This document shows positions 51,870 through 61,585 of a stretch of 64,000 bases of DNA, one piece after another (the first letter of the stretch is position 1; every line of letters begins with the position of its first letter). The stretch is from NCBI RefSeq assembly GCF_000188155.2, contig NZ_KE124774.1, forward strand, positions 3,552,356-3,616,355, read 5' to 3'. The notes below the pieces were generated by a model. It had not been told where the DNA came from, did no database searches, and saw only the letters and a list, made by a program, of their open reading frames with translations. Position numbers and translations under genes: made by a program. Source of the DNA: Methylocystis sp. ATCC 49242 (GTDB lineage Bacteria; Pseudomonadota; Alphaproteobacteria; Rhizobiales; Beijerinckiaceae).

Positions 51870-52181
51870 AGGGTGTTATGCACCTTGGATCATGAAATCT
51901 GCTGCGCGCTTGAGCATGAGACATGCGAAGGCGACGACGTGGAGTCCTGCGAGGGTCTGAGCATAGCGCTCGTAGTCTTTGACGAGCCGCCTGCATCGCG
52001 TCGCCCAGGCGAATGAACGCTCGACCACCCAGCGCTTGGGCAGCAACACGAAGCCTTTTTTGGCCTCGGCGAGTTTGACGACGCAAAGCTCGGCGCCCTG
52101 CGCCTTTGCGGCCTCGGACGCCTTTTCGCCGGTGTAGCCCTGATCGACATAAACGAGTTCGACGCTTTCGCCTGTCACATC
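51870..52181 (-). mobile_element. Truncated copy of the IS5-family element
   Basis: Identical to the transposase 3' part of the full copies from the terminus at 51870 (flanked by CTAG) up to 52181, where homology stops exactly at the left end of the IS66 element. The missing 551 bp are not found beyond the IS66 right end, so IS66 insertion was followed or accompanied by an adjacent deletion. Confidence 0.9.
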
Positions 52182-52291
52182 GTATCCCTCCGGCGGCGGC
52201 CGCCTGGCGGTGAGCTCGGATTTCGGGATAGCTGGGTGACGGCTGGCGCGATGATCGTGTCGACTACTATTACAAGCGGACACTATCGCCG

Positions 52292-52663
52292 ATGTCGCGC
52301 AACGATGACGATCCGCCGGCTCTCCGTCGCAAGCGCCGATCATGGGCTCTCGATGAGAAGCGCCGGATCGTCGACGAGAGCCTCGAGGACGGCGCTTCGA
52401 TCGCCGAGGTCGCACGACGCTACGACCTCAACGCCAACCAGCTCTTCACCTGGCGCCGGCAGTTCGGCCTCGATCTGGCTGCGCCGCAGGGACGCGCGCC
52501 GATCCTGCCGGTGACGATCACGCCGGACGCGACGGCGGAGTATTCCGCTCCAGGGTCGACCGGCCAGATGGAGATCGTGCTCGCCGACGGTGATCGGATC
52601 ATTGTGTGGGCCGATGTCGAGACAGCCGCGCTGTCGCGGGTCGTGAAGGCGCTGCGCCGATGA
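52292..52663 (+). CDS. tnpA: IS66-family TnpA (OrfA)
   Basis: Helix-turn-helix accessory protein of IS66 transposition, 123 residues. The pattern SWALDEKRRIVDESLEDGAS, then EVARRYDLNANQLFTWRRQFG is the standard IS66/IS3-type DNA-binding domain. The stop overlaps the tnpB start (ATGA). Confidence 0.93.
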   Translation: MSRNDDDPPALRRKRRSWALDEKRRIVDESLEDGASIAEVARRYDLNANQLFTWRRQFGLDLAAPQGRAPILPVTITPDATAEYSAPGSTGQMEIVLADGDRIIVWADVETAALSRVVKALRR

Positions 52664-53007
52664 TCCCGTTGCCGGCGGGCTGCCGGGTCTGGATCGCGAC
52701 CGGCCATACCGACATGCGGCGCGGCATGCGGGGCCTGGCGCTTCAGGTGCAGGAGCAGTTGAAGCGCGACCCTCACGCGGGCGACCTTTACATTTTCCGG
52801 GGTCGCCGCGGCGATCTCGCGAAAATCCTCTGGCACGACGGGATCGGGCTGTCGCTTTACGCCGAGCGGCTCGACCGCGGAAAGTTCATCTGGCCCTCGG
52901 CGAGCGCGGGCGCGGTGTCGATCTCGGCCGGGCAGATGGCCTATATGCTGGAAGGGATCGACTGGCGAAACCCGCAACTCACCTTCAGGCCGCAAAGCGC
53001 GGGGTGA
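52660..53007 (+). CDS. tnpB: IS66-family TnpB (OrfB)
   Basis: Accessory protein of 115 residues required by IS66 elements. The hallmark sequence is complete: GHTDMRRGMRGLALQVQEQL, FRGRRGDLAKILWHDGIGLS and LYAERLDRGKFIWP. Start ATG 52660 overlaps the tnpA stop. Confidence 0.95.
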   Translation: MIPLPAGCRVWIATGHTDMRRGMRGLALQVQEQLKRDPHAGDLYIFRGRRGDLAKILWHDGIGLSLYAERLDRGKFIWPSASAGAVSISAGQMAYMLEGIDWRNPQLTFRPQSAG

Positions 53008-53079
53008 GACGCAAAAAAGCTGGGGTCGTCTGCTGTTTGAGGCGCCACAAATCGCGGGTTTTGTGATTCACTTCGCCTC

Positions 53080-56000
53080 ATGGACGCAGCCGCCCTTCTC
53101 GACGAAAACGCCGCGCTGAAAGCGCAGCTCGCCGTCGCGCTCGCGAAGGCGTCGGAAGACGTGGCGCTGATCGCCGCGCAAAAGCTCCAGATCGCCAAAT
53201 TGCAGCGCCAGATCTACGGGCAAAAGTCGGAGCGCTCGGCGCGGCTGCTCGATCAGTTGTCGCTCGAACTCGAAGAGCTGGAAGCGAGCGCGACCGAGGA
53301 CGAACTCGCTGCGGAGCGCGCCGTCGCAAAGACGACCACCGTCGCCGGCTTCGAGCGCAAGCGGCCGGAGCGCAACACCTTTCCTGAGCATCTGCCGCGC
53401 GAGCGCGTGGTCGTCGAGGCGCCGACGACCTGCGCCTGCTGCGGTGGTTCGCGCCTGCGCAAGCTCGGCGAGGATGTGACGCGGACGCTGGAGACGACGC
53501 CGCGCCAGTGGAAGGTCATCGAGACCGTGCGGGAGAAGTTCACCTGCCGGGACTGCGAGAAGATCACCCAGGCGCCGGCGCCGTTCCATGTCGTTGCGCG
53601 CGGCTGGGCGGGGCCGAGCCTCTTGGCGATGATCGCCTTCGAGAAGTTTGGCCAGCATCAACCACTGAACCGTCAAGCCGAGCGCTATGCGCTCGAAGGC
53701 GCGCCGATCGCCTTGTCGACCATGGCCGACGCCGTCGGCTCCATCTGCGCCGCGCTCGATCCGCTGCGGCGTCTTGTCGAGGCGCATGTCCTCGCAGCCG
53801 AGCGGCTGCACGGGGACGACAGTGTGCTGCAGAGGCACGCAGAAAGGATGATCGTCATGGTCTGAACTTCTGTGCGCTGAAGCTGCGGTAACGATGAGGG
53901 ACGGCCCCTCGGGATCGGCTTTCAGGAGCGGGTCTCAAACCACTCCAAGCGGCTGCGTTAAAGAGGCGTGGTCGTGAGCGTTGGAGCCAAAGTTCAAGGA
54001 GCACCTTGAACAGGTATGCGTCCGAGAGACGAATGAAAATGAACCCACCGATGAAGCGTCGTGACGTGGAAGGCGTCGTCAAAACCAGGGGTGTGTCGTC
54101 CCTCTGGGATCAGCTCGCCGGATGCCTGATGACTGGGCGAGCGACGACCGGCGTTGAGGGGGCGTGAAGCGGATGCAGGCGTTGCCGTGGAACTGCAGGA
54201 ACCAGCCGCTCCGATGCAAAGGGAGAAGCACAAGCGGAGAAAACCGCGAGGCGAGAGTACCGACGCGGAGCGCTGGGACGGACCGGCTCGTAGTAGCGAT
54301 GAACGCCCGTAACGGGGCCGGAGCAAAGGGGTCGGATCAGGTCGGCGGATCGTTGACGCAACTGGCGACAGGAGGACGTCGATGAACCCGCCAAGCAAGC
54401 CGTTCTTGGTCGACAAGCATCAAGTATACGAAGCATATCTGGAGGTGCGGTCCAAGGAGGGCGCGGGCGGCGTCGATGGCGTGACGATCGAGCAGTTCGA
54501 GAAGGATTTGAAGGGCAACCTCTACAAAATCTGGAATCGAATGAGCTCTGGCGCATACTTCCCGCCGCCAGTGCGTGCTGTTTCCATTCCCAAGAAGAGT
54601 GGAGGGCAGAGAATCCTTGGAGTCCCGACCGTAGCCGACCGCGTGGCGCAAACGGTTGTCAAGGAGATCATTGAGCCGGCTCTGGACGCGATCTTTCTAG
54701 CGGATTCCTACGGCTATCGGCCCGACAAATCGGCGCTTGATGCTGTCGGTGTCACGCGCGAGCGATGCTGGAAATTCGATTGGGTTCTAGAGTTCGACAT
54801 CAAAGGTCTGTTCGACAATATCGATCACACGCTGTTGATGCGGGCTGTCCGGAAACACGTCGCGTGCCCTTGGGCGCTGCTCTACATCGAACGATGGTTG
54901 ACGGCCCCGATGATGCAAGAGGATGGAACATTGATTGAGCGAACGCGCGGCACTCCGCAAGGAGGCGTCGTCAGCCCGGTCTTGGCTAACCTCTTCATGC
55001 ACTACACGTTTGATCTCTGGATGGCGCGGACGTTCCCGCACCTGAGGTGGTGTCGGTATGCAGATGACGGGCTGGTGCACTGCCGGTCCGAGAGGGAGGC
55101 ACGGATCGTATGGGAAGCGCTGGCGTCTCGGATGGCGGAGTGCCGCTTGGAGCTACATCCCACGAAGACGAAGATCGTCTATTGCAAGGATGATCGGCGA
55201 AAAGCCAATTTCGAGAATGTCGCCTTTGACTTTCTCGGCTACTGCTTTAGGCCGCGAACCGTGAGAGGCCCACGCTCGCAGACTCTGTTCTGTGGGTTCA
55301 CGCCAGCGGTGAGCAAGCCTGCGCTGAACGCGATGCGATCCACGATCCGAGGTTTGAAGTTGCGCAAACGAACACAGGTGACGCTGGACGATATCGCTCG
55401 CGAGCTGAACCCGATCACTCGGGGCTGGATCGCTTACTATGGGCAATACACGCGTTCGGCGCTCTATCCCCTGGTTCGTTATATCGATCAGACGCTTGCC
55501 GTCTGGATCAAGCGCAAGTTCAAGCGCTTCCACCACCGATTGGGCCGCGCCCGTGCTTTTCTCGAAAAGATCGCGTGCGAAAACCCCCGATTGTTCGTGC
55601 ATTGGCGACTCGGCGCAAGTGGCAGGCTGGCCTGATGGGAGCCGGGTGAGGCGAGAGTCTCACGCCCGGTTCTGGGAGAGGCCGAGGGTGAAAACCCCTC
55701 GGTCTACTCGCCCCACGGTTCCTGTGCTGGCCAAGGGCAAGACCGACACAGGTCGCTGCTGGGTCTATGTGCGCGACGACGCGCCCTTCGGCGGCGCCGG
55801 GCCGCCGGCGGCGATGTTCTATTACTCGCGCGATCGGCGCGGCGAACATCCACAGGGCCATCTGGCGAACTGGTCCGGCATCCTGCAAGCCGACGCCTAT
55901 GACGGCTACGGCAAGCTCTATCTGGCAGGGCGCGCGCCCGGCCCGATCCGCGAGGCCGCGTGCTGGGTCCATGCGAGGCGCCCGTTCTTCGCAATGGCGG

Positions 56001-56572
56001 ACATCGACGAGAATGCGCGGCGCAAGGCTTCGGGCAAGAAGGAGATACCGCTGTCGCCGATCGCGATCGAGGTCGTTCGTCGGATCGACGCGCTGTTTGC
56101 GATCGAGCGGTCGATCAAAGGCAAGAGCGCGGAGGAACGCCTCGTCGTTCGACAGGCGTCGAGCCGCCCGCTCGTCGACGCGCTGGAAAGCTATCTGCGC
56201 GAACAACTCGCCAAACTCTCGCGCGGGCACGATCTCGCCAAGGCGATCCATTACATGCTGAAGCGCTGGCCGGCCTTCACGCTGTTCCTCGACGATGGGC
56301 GCGTCTGCTTGTCCAACAATGCCGCCGAGCGCGGCCTGCGCGGCATCGCTTTGGGAAGAAAGTCATGGTTGTTCTGCGGATCTGATCGCGGCGGTCAACG
56401 CGCCGCGGCGATGTACAGCCTCATCGTCACGGCGAAGATGAACGGCGTCGATCCACAGACCTGGCTCGCCGACGTCCTCGCCCGCATCGCCGCGCACCCC
56501 GCGCATCGGCTCGATGAACTGCTGCCATGGAATTGGCGGAAGGCGCATATGAGCCATGCGCAAGCTGCTTAA
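53080..56572 (+). CDS. tnpC: IS66-family transposase TnpC, split by a group II intron
   Basis: DDE transposase. Exon 1 is 53080 to about 53821 and exon 2 about 55716 to 56572. The N-terminal part has the leucine-rich coiled coil (LDENAALKAQLAVALAKASED), the zinc-finger region (CACCGGSRLRKLGED, CRDCEK) and stops at LHGDD; exon 2 resumes TVPVLAKGKTDTGRCWVYVRDD, shown here in part. Joined, the frame is exact and gives 532 residues, the normal TnpC size. The second catalytic region (ADAYDGYGKL) and Glu (NNAAERGLRGIALGRKSWLF in part) are intact, so the enzyme is potentially active after splicing. Confidence 0.9.
53822..55715 (+). mobile_element. Group II intron inside tnpC
   Basis: It begins with the consensus GTGTG at 53822. 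Domain V is at 55639-55673 (GAGCCGGGTGAGGCG ... CGCCCGGTTC, a perfect outer stem) and domain VI with a bulged A follows to about 55712. The 3' boundary is set by reading-frame restoration; a shared A leaves one base of ambiguity at each end. About 560 bases of structured RNA (domains I-III) precede the reverse transcriptase ORF, which lies in domain IV. Confidence 0.9.
54382..55635 (+). CDS. ltrA: Group II intron reverse transcriptase/maturase
   Basis: Intron-encoded protein of 417 residues. Reverse transcriptase motifs: GYRPDKSALDAVG, FDIKGLFDNIDHTLL, GTPQGGVVSPVLANLF and the active-site YADD at 226-229, then FDFLGYCFRPR. The maturase X domain follows (GWIAYYGQYTRSALYPLVRYID in part). No HNH endonuclease domain is present, so mobility would use nicked or replicating DNA. 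AGGAGG precedes ATG 54382. All motifs are intact. Confidence 0.95.
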   Translation: MNPPSKPFLVDKHQVYEAYLEVRSKEGAGGVDGVTIEQFEKDLKGNLYKIWNRMSSGAYFPPPVRAVSIPKKSGGQRILGVPTVADRVAQTVVKEIIEPALDAIFLADSYGYRPDKSALDAVGVTRERCWKFDWVLEFDIKGLFDNIDHTLLMRAVRKHVACPWALLYIERWLTAPMMQEDGTLIERTRGTPQGGVVSPVLANLFMHYTFDLWMARTFPHLRWCRYADDGLVHCRSEREARIVWEALASRMAECRLELHPTKTKIVYCKDDRRKANFENVAFDFLGYCFRPRTVRGPRSQTLFCGFTPAVSKPALNAMRSTIRGLKLRKRTQVTLDDIARELNPITRGWIAYYGQYTRSALYPLVRYIDQTLAVWIKRKFKRFHHRLGRARAFLEKIACENPRLFVHWRLGASGRLA

Positions 56573-56942
56573 GCCGAACGCCGCATTCTCCGAGGCCGAA
56601 AAAGCGCGCGTCACCGCCGCCTGCGAGCTGTTGATCAATGACTTCCTGAAGCCTCGCTTCCTGCCTTCGATCCAACCGACCGAGTTCAACTATCCGGTCG
56701 ATATTCTCGGCAAATGGCACGGCGCCAAATATCGCCTCATCCAACGTTACCGTTCCGGCTTCCCCGACAATCAGGGCGAAGAGTTCGATGCGCCCTTCGC
56801 TCGCCTCGATTGGATCAGCCCCGACCGCTTCGACATTCAGTGGCGTCGCCACACCGGCGAGTGGTTCCGAGTCTATCGCGGCCTAAATCTACACAAGGCC
56901 ATCGAAACTCTAAAATCCGACAGACTCCTGCATCCCGTATAA
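56556..56942 (+). CDS. IS66 passenger protein (DUF3024-like)
   Basis: The 128-residue protein starts inside the end of tnpC (ATG 56556, 17-base overlap). The sequence KWHGAKYRLIQRYRSGFPDN and EEFDAPFARLDWI resembles DUF3024 proteins found beside transposases and in other contexts. It ends 63 bases before the right IS66 end, so it moves with the element. Function unknown; family call by recall. Confidence 0.6.
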   Translation: MRKLLKPNAAFSEAEKARVTAACELLINDFLKPRFLPSIQPTEFNYPVDILGKWHGAKYRLIQRYRSGFPDNQGEEFDAPFARLDWISPDRFDIQWRRHTGEWFRVYRGLNLHKAIETLKSDRLLHPV

Positions 56943-57036
56943 ATTGGCAGATCGACCCGCCAATCATCCCGCACGCAGCGCCTGCGGCCTACGCCGGACG
57001 GCTACGCATCAACCGACGCGGCGACGAGAGAGGATA

Positions 57037-57213
57037 ATGAAGCGGTTCAAATCGGCGCGACAAGCACAGCGCTTCTTGTCCATTCACGATCAGCTCGCCA
57101 ATCTCTTCCGTCTTCCCCGCCCAGAACATCAGACGGCAAACGCCCGCCGCGCTCATCGCGCGAAGGCGATCACCGCATGGCGCGAGATCACGGGAGCGGC
57201 CAAGGCTGCATGA
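57037..57213 (+). pseudogene. C-terminal fragment of an IS6-family transposase
   Basis: The 58 residues MKRFKSARQAQRFLSIHDQL, then ANLFRLPRPEHQ and HRAKAITAWREITGAAKAA match the end of IS6/IS26-type transposases (RRFKSARQAQRFLSxHDxIxNLF). The catalytic part is missing to the left, cut at the IS66 right end (57005). Confidence 0.75.
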
Positions 57214-57281
57214 TCCCTGAGACGCGCCTCGCGGTTTCGGTGCGCGTTCCAGCCGTTAAGTTGACGGTGCCGAACCTGCAA

Positions 57282-58238
57282 TTAATGCATTGTGCCGCCG
57301 ATCATTATGCCAAAATTGTCGTTAAGGTTCAGGTCGATATTGTTGTCGCCATAAGTCAGAATGTTGCCGTTGCCAGCCTTGGCAACTCCAGTTGCATTGC
57401 CGGAAACGCTTGAGTGAGCCAGCATGATGGCGCCAAACGCGTCGGCCTTAACCCCGATCGAGTTGCTGAAGCGGGATCCACCGCTTACCGTCACGTTGCG
57501 TAGGGTCAAGATTGCAAAGTAGCCAGGGCTTGTACCGCCTGCCCGAAAGCCGACGTTTGCGTTGTTGGCGGCGATCGTGTTGACGACCGCAACCGTCGCC
57601 TCCGCTCCCGCTGGTCCGATGAGATTCATACCGAATAGATTGTTCGCGAGTGTTCCGCCTTCGACCGTTCCGCCAACTTGAGCAGCGGTCCCCGGTTGGA
57701 CGCTAATTCCGCTGCCGCCGTTGTCGGCTGAAATCGTGTCGACGATCGCAAACCTGCTATTATTCGTCGGCTGCAAACGAACTCCATCGCCGCCGAAACG
57801 TCGAATTACGCAATTCGCGATAGTTAGCTTGCCGCCGCTGTTCAGTCTGATACCTACTGCCGCTGTCTTGTTGAAACCGTCTAGTGTAAGGCCGGTGAGG
57901 TTAATCACAGCTTCCGCCCCGGCGTTAATCGTAACTGCATCGCCAGGGCTGCCGCGCACGATGCCGGCACCATCAACTCCGGTTATCGTGATCGATTTAT
58001 TGATGATCACCCAGCCGTAGTTTCCCGGATCGAGCGCCTTGATTTCGCCGCCGGCGGCGGTTTGACTCAAAGCATATTGGAACGTTAGACATGCCGTTGC
58101 CGCAGAGGCGCAGTTGCCACTGTTTGCGCCTTTGCTGGAGACAAACGACAAAGGCCCTGCTTGCGCTTGGATTGCAGTCAGGCAAATGCCGAGATAGAGA
58201 ATGCCGGCGGCGGCCGGGGCAGATATCCGATTCGACAC
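57282..58238 (-). CDS. Secreted right-handed beta-helix protein
   Basis: The 318-residue exported protein has a signal peptide (AAGILYLGICLTAIQAQAG). The body consists of repeating short strands with stacked Asn/Gly/Ile residues (ITITGVDGAGIVRGSPGDAVTI in part, NLTGLTLDGFNKTAAVGIRL, LTIANCVIRRFGGDGVRL, GISVQPGTAAQ), the pattern of pectate-lyase-like or NosD-type parallel beta-helices. No catalytic signature is visible. Such small helices often occur as stand-alone surface or periplasmic proteins in Methylocystaceae and Bradyrhizobium. It is the only non-mobile gene in this IS-rich stretch. Confidence 0.75.
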   Translation of the reverse strand: MSNRISAPAAAGILYLGICLTAIQAQAGPLSFVSSKGANSGNCASAATACLTFQYALSQTAAGGEIKALDPGNYGWVIINKSITITGVDGAGIVRGSPGDAVTINAGAEAVINLTGLTLDGFNKTAAVGIRLNSGGKLTIANCVIRRFGGDGVRLQPTNNSRFAIVDTISADNGGSGISVQPGTAAQVGGTVEGGTLANNLFGMNLIGPAGAEATVAVVNTIAANNANVGFRAGGTSPGYFAILTLRNVTVSGGSRFSNSIGVKADAFGAIMLAHSSVSGNATGVAKAGNGNILTYGDNNIDLNLNDNFGIMIGGTMH

Positions 58239-58572
58239 TAAAAGCTCCTATTAATTTAGTCAGATGGAACAATATCGCTCCGATGTAAGACCATTAACAT
58301 AATCCGCAATAATCTGCGTGCGTAATCGCACAGCTCAATTTCGCGCGTCTCCGCATCCTGTCCGTGCTCAAAAAATCTATCCGGTCCGGGAATCGTTTTG
58401 CCGATGAAGTTCGCAACGGATGCTTTTTTGACGAGTCGAATAGCTTGGGGGAAGCTGCGATCTGGGCGTCACGCGTGGGTTCTCAGCGCCGTCGCATTCG
58501 AGCGATAGAGTTGTAAAAACGAACGGCCGCCGATGCCGTAACAGGTCAGCCGGTTCGGTCGCCACAATTAGC

Positions 58573-58905
58573 TCACGCGGCGCGACGTTCGTAGCGATGA
58601 TGCAGACCGCCGACCTCCGGGAACGCAATAATCATGCCTGCAGAGGGAGGCCGGACGCGGCGAGGTTGTGGACAATCCTTGTTGAGCGACAGATGCGTTC
58701 TGGCCTTGTGATGATATTCGAAATATTTCGATAAGACGTCGTGCAAGTGATGCTCGTTCAAGATGACGAGGTGATTCAAACATTCGCGGATCGAAACCGA
58801 TAAGGCGCTCGACATAGGGGTTCTGCCAAGGCGACCGCGGCGCGGTGACAACTTCTTTTATGCCCATTGCCCGAACTCGACGACGAAATCCGAACCATAT
58901 GACTG
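58573..58905 (-). pseudogene. C-terminal relic of an integrase-core transposase
   Basis: Two overlapping minus-strand frames give RRRVRAMGIKEVVTAPRSPWQNPYVERLIG and, after a frameshift, SIRECLNHLVILNEHHLHDV, FEYHHKARTHLSLNKDCP, shown in parts. This is the end of an rve-type transposase related to, but distinct from, its neighbour. The element at 58906-59994 is inserted at its 5' side. Confidence 0.75.
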
Positions 58906-59994
58906 TGTGTGCCAAAAATTAAATCCGGACGTAATGGTGATGGAGTCCGGCGAGGATCGCGCGAGATTTGACGGCTCCAATCCGCTGAACGGCGCGAGAG
59001 ACCAGCGCATCCTTGTTCAACGCCCGATGAGTGCGGACCTCATAGTAATAGCCCGCATAAGATTTGAGGATCCGCTGCAGATGCGCCTCGCCCAAGACAA
59101 TGACGTGGTCGAGACACTCGCGACGGATCGATCCGATCGATCGTTCGGCGAAGGCGTTCTGCCAGGGCGACGCCGGCGCGATCGGCTTGTCTCGTATGCC
59201 CATGGCACGCAAGCGACGCCTGACGATGCGGACAAAGACGCCGTCCCGGTCACGAATGAGATAACGCGGCGCCTCGCTCCAGGGGAACGCCTCGGTGATC
59301 CGACGCGCAACCCATTCCGCTGTCGGATGCCGGGTGACGTCGATCCAGACCAGGGCTCTACGGTCGAGCCGAACAATTACGAGGGCGTAGAGCAAATCGA
59401 AGCCGATGGTCGGGATGACGAACAAGTCCATCGCAGCGATATGCGGGGCGTGATTGTGCAGAAAGGCGCGCCATCCCTGGCTCGGCGGTCCCCGCCGCCT
59501 GACCATGTATTTGGCGACGGTTGACTGAGAAACCTCAAACCCGAGCTTCAGTAGTTCGCCGTGAATGCGCGGCGCGCCCCACAGCGGGTTCTCGGCGCTC
59601 ATTTGTCGTAAGAGCGCCCGCAACTCCGCCCCAACCTGCGGCCGCCCGACGCGGCCCCTTGATTTCCAACGCCAATAACGACGGAAGCCAGCCCGATGCC
59701 AGCGCAGCAAGGTCTCGGGACGGATGATGGCAAGGCTTTCGAGGACCGACGGGAACCATCGATACAGCTGGACCAAAAAACCAGCGGTCGGTATTGGCCA
59801 GCCTGGCGCGCCCGCCCAACTTGCGCCGCAAGATGATCAATTGCTGTCGGAGCGCTGCGTTCTCCGCTTCAAGTCGGCTTCTCGACTTGAAGGGCGACGC
59901 CAGAATGGCCACCAGTAAGCGGATCAGCGCGATCATTCCGCCAGCTTAGCCGATTTCGTCGCCACATCAACGCGGATGAGATTTTCGGCACACA
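58906..59994 (-). mobile_element. Integrase-core insertion sequence with TGTGTGCC ends
   Basis: About 1.09 kb. Ends are TGTGTGCCAAAAATTAAATC at 58906 and, on the other strand, TGTGTGCCGAAAATCTCATC at 59994, imperfect inverted repeats of about 24 bp. One transposase gene fills it. A decayed copy of the right end occurs at 51656-51702. Confidence 0.8.
58919..59936 (-). pseudogene. Integrase-core (rve) transposase, frameshifted in a T run
   Basis: The N-terminal frame (59936 downward) reads MIALIRLLVAILASPFKSRS, EAENAALRQQLIILRRKLGG, NTDRWFF. The next frame carries the rest: VQLYRWFPSVLESLAIIRPE, LLRWHRAGFRRYWRWKSRGR, the DDE core (AAMDLFVIP, LIRDRDGVFVR, SPWQNAFAERSIGSIRREC) and a C-terminal YYYEVRTHRALNKDA. 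The shift falls in TTTTTT near 59770; five Ts would restore DRWFLVQLYRW. It may be a true mutation, programmed slippage or a sequencing error. Confidence 0.8.
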
Positions 59995-60302
59995 CAAGAC
60001 CCCGAGGTTGCTATTGGCCATCAGCAGTCTCTGTTCATCCAGCATGAGACGGGCGCTGCATTCAGTCGATCCAACTCTACGATACCGAGAAGAGCAGCCC
60101 AGTCGCGGAGATCGTGGGTCCCGGCAAGACGTCTTCGGGCCTCGTGGGTCGCGCCCATTTTCGTCGGCTACCGCGGCAACTCCGTGAGAGCTGGCTGGAA
60201 GCGCGCAACCTGCTTCGCGGCGACGGACATTGTGCGCGGTCGGCGGCGAAGAGGTGGCAGAAAGATCAACCGCGCCGATTATGTTCCTGGTCTGCTGGGC
60301 AC
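59995..60302. other. Spacer between two insertion sequences
   Basis: No gene with support. Short open frames show no recognisable product. It may be remnant of an older element. Confidence 0.6.
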
Positions 60303-60306
60303 CTAG

Positions 60307-61169
60307 AGGGTGTTATGCACCTTGGATCATGAAATCTGCTGCGCGCTTGAGCATGAGACATGCGAAGGCGACGACGTGGAGTCCTGCGAGGGTCTGAGCA
60401 TAGCGCTCGTAGTCTTTGACGAGCCGCCTGCATCGCGTCGCCCAGGCGAATGAACGCTCGACCACCCAGCGCTTGGGCAGCAACACGAAGCCTTTTTTGG
60501 CCTCGGCGAGTTTGACGACGCAAAGCTCGGCGCCCTGCGCCTTTGCGGCCTCGGACGCCTTTTCGCCGGTGTAGCCCTGATCGACATAAACGAGTTCGAC
60601 GCTTTCGCCTGTCACATCCTGCACGGCTGCGATGAGCTTGCCGACCTCGGCGCGGTCATCGACATTCGCCGGCGTGACATGCAACGCCAGCAAATGGCCC
60701 AATGTGTCGACTGCCATGTGCAGCTTCGAGCCGCGCTTTCGCTTCGCGCCGTCATAGCCCGCTCGTGGGCCGCTCTCAGGGGTCGAGCGCAAGGTGCGGC
60801 TGTCGATGATCGCCGCCGTCGGCTCCGCCGCCCGCCCGGAAGCGACGCGCAACTGGGCGCGCAGATCCTGCGCAAGCGCCTCGAACACGCCCGCCGACAG
60901 CCAGCGCTGCGATTGCTGATACACGGCGAACCATGGCGGCAGATCGTTGGGCATGGCGCGCCAGGCGATGCCGTAGCGCAGCACGTAACGCAGGCCGTTG
61001 AACAGCTCGCGCAGCGAATGTTGACGCTGCGGCGCGCCTTCGTCCATGAGCGTCAGATAAGGCGCAACCAGCGACCATTCTTCGTCGCTGACGTCAGACG
61101 GATAAGGTTTGCGAATCGGAGACATCCGATTCTACTAAGACAATCAATCACCAAAGTACATAACACCCT
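60307..61169 (-). mobile_element. IS5-family insertion sequence, intact copy 2
   Basis: 863 bp, same ends and sequence as the copy at 17950-18812, opposite orientation, with CTAG on both flanks (60303-60306 and 61170-61173). The identity of the copies indicates recent transposition. Inverted copies 42 kb apart could mediate an inversion. Confidence 0.94.
60313..61125 (-). CDS. IS5-family transposase (second copy)
   Basis: 270-residue DDE transposase with the same amino-acid sequence as the product of 17994-18806. Catalytic Asp residues in IIDSRTLR and VYVDQGYTG and Glu in VVERSFAWATR are intact. Confidence 0.95.
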   Translation of the reverse strand: MSPIRKPYPSDVSDEEWSLVAPYLTLMDEGAPQRQHSLRELFNGLRYVLRYGIAWRAMPNDLPPWFAVYQQSQRWLSAGVFEALAQDLRAQLRVASGRAAEPTAAIIDSRTLRSTPESGPRAGYDGAKRKRGSKLHMAVDTLGHLLALHVTPANVDDRAEVGKLIAAVQDVTGESVELVYVDQGYTGEKASEAAKAQGAELCVVKLAEAKKGFVLLPKRWVVERSFAWATRCRRLVKDYERYAQTLAGLHVVAFACLMLKRAADFMIQGA

Positions 61170-61390
61170 CTAGGCGCTATCGAAAAATAAGGTCGGCAAA
61201 TTCCCGCGCGTCTAACTTTAAGCGCGGGTGAACCCACGCGAGAAACCGACAGGGTCGAGGCTGACGAACTCTCGGCAAACTTCTTTGAACATTCGACACG
61301 GCCGCGGCCATCACGCGACCCTCAATATGAGTTTTTACCGTCACCGCGAAATCGCCCATTGCGAACGCCGATTCTCAAATTTTGACGATG

Positions 61391-61585
61391 TTATTCCTCA
61401 CCGCGCTCATCATCACTTGAATTCTTTGGTTCTTGGCCGACAGTCTCCATGTTCTCAACATGTTCAGCAGTAAGGCCGCTATTAAAATATTCTCTGGCAC
61501 GACGTCGATCTAGCTTCTGGAACCCTCTGGCAAGAAGGTGTTCATTGATGGCGCCGAGATAAAGTACGAAGTCCATAGATCGCAT
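61391..61585 (-). CDS. Hypothetical small protein
   Basis: The 64-residue ORF starts MRSMDFVLYLGAINEHLLAR and is rich in charged helical residues, with an acidic end (KNSSDDERGEE). No family is recognised and the ribosome site is poor. Its amino-acid composition looks protein-like rather than GC-driven, which is the reason for listing it. Confidence 0.4.
   Translation of the reverse strand: MRSMDFVLYLGAINEHLLARGFQKLDRRRAREYFNSGLTAEHVENMETVGQEPKNSSDDERGEE

Larger units (their letters stand above)
52182..57005 (+). mobile_element. IS66-family element carrying a group II intron
   Basis: Imperfect inverted ends begin GTATCCCTCCGGCG at the left and GTAGCCGTCCGGCG on the opposite strand at the right. 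Inside are tnpA, tnpB, tnpC and a fourth small gene. Length is 4.82 kb, or about 2.93 kb without the intron, normal for IS66. No 8-bp target duplication is seen, because the left flank is a truncated IS5 and the right flank an IS6 fragment. Confidence 0.85.
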
